DNA of 13,429 nucleotides from an uncultured bacterium (GTDB taxonomy: Bacteria > Planctomycetota > Phycisphaerae > Phycisphaerales > SM1A02), in contig CAIPQY010000154.1 of NCBI GenBank assembly GCA_903867275.1, forward strand, positions 1-13,429, given 5' to 3'. The number at the start of each line of letters is the position of its first letter. The stretch's first letter is position 1. A model generated the notes under the pieces. It was not told the origin of the DNA, ran no database searches, and saw only the letters and a list, made by a program, of their open reading frames with translations. Shown here piece by piece: positions 1 to 5,956 of this stretch. The position numbers were made by a program, and so were the translations under genes.

Positions 1-1577
1 CAAGTCAGACCGACACAGGATGGGTGGGCCTGAGCGCACCCGCGACCGTGACCGCAAGCAAGGGCACCAGCAGCACGGCGGTGAACCTGTCGTGGACTGC
101 GGTGCGTGGCGCGACGGGCTACACGGTGTATCGCGCGACCGGACAGGTGGCTGGCACCGAGCTTGCCTCGCCCACCGGCACCTCCTACGTGGATCAGACG
201 GCCGAACCCGGCGCGTACTACACCTACACCGTCGCAGCCAACAGCGCGTTGGGCGCCTCCAGCACCAAGGGCGACACCGGCTGGCGCATGCTGAGCGCGC
301 CAACCAGCGTCAGCGCCACCGATGGAACCGACACGAGCAGCGTGACGATCACCTGGGCAGCGCCGGCCGGTGCCACGCGCTACTCCATCTACCGCGCCGA
401 AGGCACCGCCACCGCAGTGCTGATCGGCAGCACGCTCGCACCGGTCGTGTCGTTCACCGACACCAGCGCTGCAGCGGCCAAGCTGTACACCTACTCGGTC
501 AGCGCATGGGGAAGCACGGGTGCAGGCGAAAGCGCCCGCAGCGTGAGCAACCCGGGCTGGCGCGGCATGGTGCCCCCCGTGGGCGTGAGCGCAAGTGATG
601 GCACCAGCACCTCGCAGGTCACGCTGAGCTGGAACGCGACCATCGGCGCGGTGAGCTACAAGGTGTATCGCGGCGCAACACTCATCGGCACCACGAGTGG
701 CCGCGCGATCGCCGACATCTCGGCCACGCCTGGAACCGTGTTCGCCTACTCCGTGATCGCCGTCGGCCCCACCGGCACGGGTGAAAGCGCCCGAAGCGGT
801 ACCGACAACGGGTGGCGCAATCTCTCCGCACCCACGGGCCTGCTGGCCACCAAGAATCTCGCCACGAAGATTCAGGTGCGGTGGAACAGCGTGAGCAGTG
901 CAACCGGCTACTCGGTGTACCGCGGCACTTCGGCGTCGTCGATGGCGTTCCTGGCCATCGCGCCAGGTGCGACCTATGACGACACGACGGCGGTGGCAGG
1001 CACCACCTACTACTACGCGGTGAGCACCCGCAGCGGCGGCGGCGACAGCGTGCGCAGCACCTCCACCACCGGCTTGCGCGTGGCCAGTCTGCTGGGCGGC
1101 AACGATCCCAAGCCGGGTGACGCGGGCGCTGGCGACGGCGCTGCGCCAAGCACCACCGCTCCCACCGAAGAGACCGAGGAGCCGGCTCCGATGGGCGTGG
1201 AGCGTTACCTGCAGGTGGTGGCGGTGACCAAGGATGCGGCCGTTGCGTGCGCGCCCTTCACCACGCAGGCCCCCGAAGTGCCCGCCGACGCGAGCCAGGC
1301 CGAGGACGGCACCGAAACCCCGTCGGCGCAGCCACCTGAGGAACCGAGCTTCATCGATCTGGACCAGAACGGCGAGGCCGATCTGTGCCAGCTGCGACGT
1401 GGCGATCTGGATCTGGACGGCACCATCAACGAAAGCGATCTGGCCCTGCTGCTGACCATGCTGGGCGAGGCGCCGGTGATGGGCTTCGGCGACCTGAACG
1501 ACGACGGCGTGATCGATTCCACGGACGTGGCCGAACTCACCGCGCGACAGGTGCCTGCGGAACCCGTCACGCGCTGA
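1..1577 (+). CDS. Secreted fibronectin III repeat protein with C-terminal dockerin-like calcium loops (5' partial)
   Basis: The reading frame is open to the left edge: the codons from position 3 read SQTDTGW, the same inter-repeat motif that precedes the later repeats, so the gene begins outside the window and the GTG at 24 is not its start. Four fibronectin III-like repeats of about 85-92 residues follow. Each opens with a GW..LSAP-type motif (near 18, 279, 555 and 810) and carries the LSW / Y.VYR / YTY.V strand pattern. A Pro/Glu/Thr-rich linker (about 1100-1190) leads to a C-terminal segment with three Asp-rich loops, DLDQNGEAD, DLDLDGTINESD and DLNDDGVIDSTD, resembling dockerin/EF-hand calcium sites. 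The likely location is outside the cell or on its surface, with an adhesive or scaffolding role; that is inferred from domains only. The signal peptide would lie off-window. The gene converges on tyrS with 27 bp between the stops, and I see no convincing terminator there. Confidence 0.88.
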   Translation, partial: SQTDTGWVGLSAPATVTASKGTSSTAVNLSWTAVRGATGYTVYRATGQVAGTELASPTGTSYVDQTAEPGAYYTYTVAANSALGASSTKGDTGWRMLSAPTSVSATDGTDTSSVTITWAAPAGATRYSIYRAEGTATAVLIGSTLAPVVSFTDTSAAAAKLYTYSVSAWGSTGAGESARSVSNPGWRGMVPPVGVSASDGTSTSQVTLSWNATIGAVSYKVYRGATLIGTTSGRAIADISATPGTVFAYSVIAVGPTGTGESARSGTDNGWRNLSAPTGLLATKNLATKIQVRWNSVSSATGYSVYRGTSASSMAFLAIAPGATYDDTTAVAGTTYYYAVSTRSGGGDSVRSTSTTGLRVASLLGGNDPKPGDAGAGDGAAPSTTAPTEETEEPAPMGVERYLQVVAVTKDAAVACAPFTTQAPEVPADASQAEDGTETPSAQPPEEPSFIDLDQNGEADLCQLRRGDLDLDGTINESDLALLLTMLGEAPVMGFGDLNDDGVIDSTDVAELTARQVPAEPVTR

Positions 1578-1604
1578 TCGCGTTGCGCGAGCGTTGACCT
1601 TTGT

Positions 1605-2909
1605 TCAGCCGCGTGCCAAGCGCACGGCGTGCCACAGCTTCTTGCCACGCTTCAGCAGCGCAACTTCGCCATGCAGCAGGTGCGCGGTCTGCAGGCGACC
1701 CTCGGCGGCGGCCTTCTCGCCGTTCACGCTGACGGCCCCAGCGGCCAGGAACTCGCGCGCCTCGCGCTTGCTTGAAGCGAGCGAGGTGGTGGGAAGCAGG
1801 TCGAGCAGCGGCACGCCCTCGCCGGCCAGTTGCGCGGCGGGAACCTCGGTGGTGGGCAGGTCGGTGATCACATCCTTCAGCAGCGAAGCACTCAGGCTGC
1901 GTACATCGCCGCTGAACAGCGCGGTGGCGGCGGCCTTGGCGTGCGCGGTTTCGGTTGCGCCATGCACCATGTCGGTCACGGCATCGGCCAGCGCACGCTG
2001 CGCGGCGCGCTCCTGCGGCGCGGTCTTGTGCTGCGCCTCCAGGGCCTCGATCTGCTCGCGATCCATGAAGGTGAACCAGCGCAGCAGCTGACCCACCTGG
2101 TCGTCGGCGGCGTTCAGGAAGAACTGGTGGAAGCGGTACGGGCTGGTCTTCTCGGCGCTCAGCCACACGTTGCCCGACTCGCTCTTGCCGAACTTGGTGC
2201 CGTCGCTCTTCAGCAGCAGCGGCGCGGTGGCGCCGAAGGCATGCGCGCCGGTGACGCGGCGGATCAGGTCCACGCCGCTCACGATGTTGCCGAACTGGTC
2301 GCTGCCGCCCACCTGCAGCGTGCAGCCCGAGGCGCGGTGCAGGTGCAGGAAGTCGTAGGCCTGCAGGATCATGTAGCTGAACTCGGTGTAGCTGATGCCC
2401 TGCTCGCGGCCTTCCAGTCGGCTGGACACGCTGTCGCGCGCGATCATCTGGTTCACGCTGAAGTGCTTGCCAACGTCGCGCAGCATGTCGATGTAGCCGA
2501 GGCCGCCCAGCCAGTCGGCGTTGTTCACGATGCGCGCGGCGTTCGAACCGGTGAAGTCGAGCAGCCGCTGCATCTGCGCCTTCTGTCCGTTCAGGTTGTG
2601 CTGCACGCGGTCGGCGTCGAGCAGCGTGCGCTCGCTGGCCTTGCCGCTTGGGTCGCCGATCATGCCGGTGGCGCCGCCCACCACCGCGATCGGGGTGTGG
2701 CCGCAGCGCTGCAGTCGCGCCAGCAGCACCACACTGACAAGGTTGCCCACGGTCAGGCTGTCGGCGGTGGGATCGAAGCCGCAGTAGCCCGTGCGGCTGC
2801 CGCTGGCCAGATGCGCCGCGAGTCCGTCCGTGGCCTGGTGCAGCATGCCGCGCCAGGCCAGTTCGCCGAGGTAGTCACCGTGGGGCATGGTCCGAAGTCT
2901 ATCGGTCAT
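1605..2909 (-). CDS. tyrS: Tyrosyl-tRNA synthetase
   Basis: This enzyme charges tRNA-Tyr with tyrosine in the cytoplasm using ATP. The 434-residue product has the normal bacterial TyrRS length and order: a Rossmann catalytic domain opening with GYCGFDPTADSL (41-52), tyrosine-pocket motifs YTEFSYMILQAYD (174-186) and GSDQFGNI (202-209), the KMSKS-type loop KFGKS (239-243), and a C-terminal S4 RNA-binding domain (about 366-427). The HIGH motif is unusual: residues 53-56 read TVGN, so Thr replaces the first His and Asn the second. The start is uncertain. ATG at 2909 follows only a weak purine stretch, and a second ATG at 2888 (MPHGDYL) would also leave a complete enzyme. The gene lies 21 bp downstream of tal on the same strand and has no separate promoter that I can see, so cotranscription with tal is likely. 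Confidence 0.96.
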   Translation of the reverse strand: MTDRLRTMPHGDYLGELAWRGMLHQATDGLAAHLASGSRTGYCGFDPTADSLTVGNLVSVVLLARLQRCGHTPIAVVGGATGMIGDPSGKASERTLLDADRVQHNLNGQKAQMQRLLDFTGSNAARIVNNADWLGGLGYIDMLRDVGKHFSVNQMIARDSVSSRLEGREQGISYTEFSYMILQAYDFLHLHRASGCTLQVGGSDQFGNIVSGVDLIRRVTGAHAFGATAPLLLKSDGTKFGKSESGNVWLSAEKTSPYRFHQFFLNAADDQVGQLLRWFTFMDREQIEALEAQHKTAPQERAAQRALADAVTDMVHGATETAHAKAAATALFSGDVRSLSASLLKDVITDLPTTEVPAAQLAGEGVPLLDLLPTTSLASSKREAREFLAAGAVSVNGEKAAAEGRLQTAHLLHGEVALLKRGKKLWHAVRLARG

Positions 2910-2930
2910 GCATGCGGAGGCCCTGCAGCC

Positions 2931-4019
2931 TCACTTCGCCATCGCCGCGCTCTTGCTCTGGATCTTGGCCAGCATCTCGTTCCAGCTCTTCACGAAGCTG
3001 GCCGCGCCTTCCTGCTGCAGCTCGAGCGCGCAGGCATCCACGCCGCAACCCACCTTCTCCATGGCGGCCAGCGTGGCCGGGCCATTGCCGCCGTCGGTGC
3101 GCAGCAGACCTTCCATCTTGCCGTGGTCGAAGAACGCGTGCAGCGTCTCCTCGGGCATGGTGTTCACGGTGCGCGCCGCCGCCAGCGCGGTGACGTACAT
3201 GCTGTCGGGAAGGCTGGGATCCTTGGTGCTGGTGCTGGCCATCAGCAGGCGCTGCGGACGCGCGCCCTTGTCCTGCAGGGCCAGGAAGCGGTCGCTTGCG
3301 TACACCTGCGCGTAGGCCTGGTAGCAGCACTCGCCGATGGCGATGCCGGACTTGTTCTTCAGCGCATCAGGCACCTTGGGGTTCACCTTCTTCTCCCAGC
3401 GGCTGATGAACACGCTGGCCACGCTCTCCACGCGCAGGCTCTTGCCTTCCTTGGCGCGACGCTCGAGGCCCTTCAGGTAGGCGTCGGCGGCGGCCAGATA
3501 CTGCTTGGGGCTGAACAGCAGCGTCACGTTCACGCTGATGCCGCGGTAGGTGAGTTCCTCGATGGCGGGCAGACCCTCGGGCGTGCCGGGCACCTTGATG
3601 AACAGGTTGGGGCGGTTCGCCTTGGCGTGCAGCGCCACGGCCTGCTCGATGGTGGTCTTGGTGTCGCTGGCCAGCAGCGGGCTCACCTCAAGGCTCACCC
3701 AGCCGTCGATGCCGCCGGTGCGCTCGTGCACACCCTTGAAGGCGTCGGCCGCCTTGGTGAGGTCGGTGATGGCCAGCTCGAAGAACAGCTTCTCGCCGTC
3801 GATGCCCTTGGCCAGCAGCTCGTTGATCTGCGGGTCGTAGTCGTTGCTGCCGGTGATGGCCTTCTCGAAGATGGTGGGGTTGCTGGTCAGGCCCACCACG
3901 CTCCAGTTGTGGATGTACTCGGCCAGCTTGCCGGTGGCCAGCATGCTGCGGGTGATGTTGTCGACCCAGATGCTCTGGCCGGCGATGGAAAGAAGGCTGG
4001 TGGCGCGTGGATTCGACAT
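2931..4019 (-). CDS. tal: Transaldolase
   Basis: Transaldolase moves a three-carbon dihydroxyacetone unit between sedoheptulose-7-phosphate and glyceraldehyde-3-phosphate in the non-oxidative pentose phosphate pathway. The 362-residue product matches the longer (about 360-370 residue) bacterial/actinobacterial-type transaldolase. Visible motifs are the N-terminal QSIWVDNI (15-22), the conserved GLTSNPTIFEKAI (43-55), DGWVSLEVSP (105-114), and LFIKVPGT, whose Lys142 is the expected Schiff-base lysine. LLMASTSTKDPS near residues 259-270 is also conserved in this group. The ATG at 4019 is supported by an AAGGAG ribosome site eight bases upstream (4028-4033). The gene is divergent from pgi, and tyrS follows 21 bp downstream. 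Because pgi also handles sugar phosphates, the pair may be regulated together from the shared 104-bp intergenic region. The catalytic residues look intact. Confidence 0.96.
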   Translation of the reverse strand: MSNPRATSLLSIAGQSIWVDNITRSMLATGKLAEYIHNWSVVGLTSNPTIFEKAITGSNDYDPQINELLAKGIDGEKLFFELAITDLTKAADAFKGVHERTGGIDGWVSLEVSPLLASDTKTTIEQAVALHAKANRPNLFIKVPGTPEGLPAIEELTYRGISVNVTLLFSPKQYLAAADAYLKGLERRAKEGKSLRVESVASVFISRWEKKVNPKVPDALKNKSGIAIGECCYQAYAQVYASDRFLALQDKGARPQRLLMASTSTKDPSLPDSMYVTALAAARTVNTMPEETLHAFFDHGKMEGLLRTDGGNGPATLAAMEKVGCGVDACALELQQEGAASFVKSWNEMLAKIQSKSAAMAK

Positions 4020-4027
4020 GGTGGTGG

Positions 4028-4033
4028 CTCCTT
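4028..4033 (-). promoter_or_regulatory. Ribosome binding site of tal
   Basis: AAGGAG on the minus strand, eight bases before the ATG at 4019. This fixes the tal start. Confidence 0.75.
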
Positions 4034-4046
4034 GGTTGAAGCGGCG

Positions 4047-4076
4047 ATGCTAGCGAACTTTGCGCCGCCACTGCAA
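4047..4076 (-). promoter_or_regulatory. Possible promoter for tal-tyrS
   Basis: On the minus strand a -10-like TAGCAT (4047-4052, four of six consensus positions) lies 18 bases from a poor -35-like TTGCAG (4071-4076). The implied transcript would start near 4040 and include the tal ribosome site. The match is weak in a GC-rich background and is offered only as a candidate. Confidence 0.3.
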
Positions 4077-4110
4077 AGGTTGCGTTCACGCGAAGTCGCC
4101 CGCGGCGGCG

Positions 4111-4116
4111 TAGATT
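4111..4116 (+). promoter_or_regulatory. Possible -10 element for a leaderless pgi transcript
   Basis: TAGATT fits the TANNNT -10 pattern and sits seven bases before the pgi ATG, which has no Shine-Dalgarno-like sequence upstream. That spacing would put transcription start at or next to the start codon. No good -35 is visible. The assignment is inferred from spacing only. Confidence 0.35.
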
Positions 4117-4123
4117 CCCGACC

Positions 4124-5785
4124 ATGAGCACCGCCACCACCGCCCCGTCGATCGCCCCCGTCACCCCCGTGGACACGCGCCCCGAATGGAAGGCGCTGGT
4201 GGCCCACGCCGACAAGGTGAAGCCCCTGCACATCCGCCAGCTGTTCCGCGACGACGCCACGCGCGCGCAGGATCTGGCCGTCAACGCGATGGACATCCAC
4301 TTCGACTTCAGCAAGCAGCGCGTGACGCGCGAGACGCTGCAGTTGCTGGTGTCGCTGGCCAAGGCCTGCGGCGTGGAGGCGAAGCGCGACGCCATGTTCC
4401 GCGGCGACAAGATCAACGTGGCCGAGGGCCGCGCGGTGCTGCACGTGGCCCTGCGCGCCCCCAAGGGCACCGTGATCAAGGTGGACGGCAAGGACGTGGT
4501 GCCCGACGTGCACGCGGTGCTGGACGCCATGAGCGCCTTCGCCAACAAGATCCGAAGCGGCGAGTGGAAGGGCCACACCGGCAAGCGCATCAAGACCGTG
4601 ATCAACATCGGCATCGGTGGCAGCGATCTGGGCCCGGCCATGGCGTGGGACGCGCTGCGCGTGTGGGCGCAGCCCGGCCTGGAGTGCCGCTACGTGAGCA
4701 ACGTGGACGAGAACGACTTCTACGAGAAGACGAAGGACCTGGACGCCGCCGAGACGATGTTCGTGATCAGCAGCAAGACCTTCACCACGCTCGAGACCAT
4801 GACCAACGCGCACACCGCGCGCGCGTGGAGCCTGAAGGGCCTGGGCGGCGACGAGAAGGCCGTGGCCAAGCACTTCGCCGCCGTCAGCACCGCGCTCGAG
4901 CAGGTGAAGAAGTTCGGCATCGACCCCGCCAACATGTTCGGCTTCTGGGATTGGGTGGGCGGTCGCTACAGCATGGACAGCGCCATCGGCCTCAGCAACA
5001 TGATCGCCGTGGGCCCCGACGCCTTCCGCGACATGCTGGCCGGCTTCCATGACATGGACGAGCACTTCCGCACCACGCCGCTGGAGAAGAACCTGCCCGC
5101 GCTGATGGGTCTGCTGAACCTGTGGAACAACCAGTTCCTGGGCTGCGACACGCTGGCGGTGCTGCCCTACTGCCAGTATCTGGATCGCTTCAGCGCGTAT
5201 CTGCAGCAGCTGGAGATGGAATCGAACGGCAAGCACGTGCAGCTGGATGGTCAGCATGTGCGCTGGCAGACCAGCCCGATCGTGTGGGGCCAGCCCGGCA
5301 CCAACGGTCAGCACGCCTTCTATCAGATGATCCATCAGGGAACCAAGATCGTGCCCTGCGACTTCATCGCCTTCGCGGAGAGCCTGCACAACATCGGCAC
5401 GCATCAGGACCTGCTCACCGCGAACGTGTTCGCGCAGGCCGAGGCGCTGGCCTTCGGCAAGACGCAGGCCGAGATCGAGGCCGAGGGCGTGCCCGCGTGG
5501 CTGGCGCCGCACAAGGTGATGGAAGGCAACCGCCCCAGCAACATGATCCTGGCGCGCAAGCTGAGCCCGCGCATGCTGGGCCGCCTGATCGCCTTCTACG
5601 AGCACAAGGTGTTCACCATGGGCGCCATCTGGGGCATCAACAGCTTCGATCAGTGGGGCGTGGAGCTGGGCAAGGTGCTGGCGCAGCGCATCATTCCAGA
5701 GCTGAGCGGCGCGAAGCCCGACCTGAAGCACGACGGCAGCACCAATGCGCTGATCAACCAGTATCGCGCGTGGCGCGGGCGGTAG
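4124..5785 (+). CDS. pgi: Glucose-6-phosphate isomerase
   Basis: Pgi interconverts glucose-6-phosphate and fructose-6-phosphate in glycolysis and gluconeogenesis. The 553-residue product has full family length (E. coli Pgi is 549). Conserved motifs are INIGIGGSDLGP (160-171, phosphate binding), SSKTFTTLET (216-225), DWVGGRYS (276-283, first family signature, with Arg281), MESNGK with the catalytic Glu366, GTNGQHAFYQ with the catalytic His397, EGNRPSN, and FDQWGVELGK with Lys517. The GEPGTNG motif reads GQPGTNG (Gln390); this is not the catalytic glutamate. The start is chosen at the ATG at 4124; it lacks an SD sequence but has a TANNNT element seven bases upstream. Codon third positions are overwhelmingly G or C, as in a highly expressed gene. 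It diverges from tal. A weak hairpin lies 37 bases after the stop. Confidence 0.97.
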   Translation: MSTATTAPSIAPVTPVDTRPEWKALVAHADKVKPLHIRQLFRDDATRAQDLAVNAMDIHFDFSKQRVTRETLQLLVSLAKACGVEAKRDAMFRGDKINVAEGRAVLHVALRAPKGTVIKVDGKDVVPDVHAVLDAMSAFANKIRSGEWKGHTGKRIKTVINIGIGGSDLGPAMAWDALRVWAQPGLECRYVSNVDENDFYEKTKDLDAAETMFVISSKTFTTLETMTNAHTARAWSLKGLGGDEKAVAKHFAAVSTALEQVKKFGIDPANMFGFWDWVGGRYSMDSAIGLSNMIAVGPDAFRDMLAGFHDMDEHFRTTPLEKNLPALMGLLNLWNNQFLGCDTLAVLPYCQYLDRFSAYLQQLEMESNGKHVQLDGQHVRWQTSPIVWGQPGTNGQHAFYQMIHQGTKIVPCDFIAFAESLHNIGTHQDLLTANVFAQAEALAFGKTQAEIEAEGVPAWLAPHKVMEGNRPSNMILARKLSPRMLGRLIAFYEHKVFTMGAIWGINSFDQWGVELGKVLAQRIIPELSGAKPDLKHDGSTNALINQYRAWRGR

Positions 5786-5821
5786 GCGCACCCGCGATGG
5801 CGGTGGTCGGTGTGGGACCAT

Positions 5822-5850
5822 GCCCAGGAGGCTTCAAAAGCCCCATGGGC
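5822..5850 (+). terminator. Weak hairpin downstream of pgi
   Basis: GCCCAGGAGGC and GCCCCATGGGC can pair around the loop TTCAAAA, with nine of eleven positions paired. No T-run follows on the plus strand, so it is not a classical intrinsic terminator. It may stabilise the pgi transcript 3' end or assist Rho. Confidence 0.35.
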
Positions 5851-5900
5851 GTCAGCTCACCCACAGCGCCGGTCGGCGGAACACGGCACGGGGGTGCAAA

Positions 5901-5933
5901 TGAAAGGGCGGGAGCCGTCGATGGCTCCCGCCC
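5901..5933 (-). terminator. Rho-independent-type terminator of the Kelch/cohesin gene
   Basis: A perfect 11-bp inverted repeat (arms GGGCGGGAGCC at 5906-5916 and its complement at 5923-5933) closes on a 6-base loop. Read on the minus strand the stem begins 24 bases after the 5957 stop codon and is followed by TTTCATTTGC, a T-rich though broken tail. On the plus strand no T-run follows, so the orientation favours the minus-strand gene, although the stem could also slow transcripts coming from pgi. Confidence 0.75.
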
Positions 5934-5956
5934 ATGGATGCATTCGGCATCAATCG

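Larger units (their letters stand above)
5786..5956. other. Intergenic region between convergent pgi and the Kelch/cohesin gene
   Basis: This 171-bp stretch has no plausible gene. It contains two hairpins, listed separately, which probably end the two converging transcripts. Confidence 0.7.

Noticed and set aside
1560..1605. Possible terminator between the convergent fibronectin III gene and tyrS
   Set aside because: Only a short bulged GTCA/CGCGC pairing is possible and there is no T-run on either strand, so it is not supportable as a terminator.
1830..4127. A 765-codon open frame on the plus strand opposite tyrS and tal
   Set aside because: It is the antisense of two certain genes. Its product is a His/Ala/Val/Gly-rich composition typical of shadows of GC-rich codon usage, with no domain motifs.
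5291..5293. Gln in the Pgi GEPGTNGQHAF motif (GQPGTNG), first taken as loss of the catalytic base
   Set aside because: By offsets in E. coli Pgi the catalytic Glu is the one in MESNGK, the His is in GQHAF, and the Lys is in ELGK; all three are present here. The Gln is only an unusual substitution at a conserved position.
3887..5821. A 644-codon open frame on the minus strand opposite pgi
   Set aside because: pgi is unmistakable on the plus strand. The antisense product is low-complexity and lacks motifs; it is open only because of strong GC bias at third positions.
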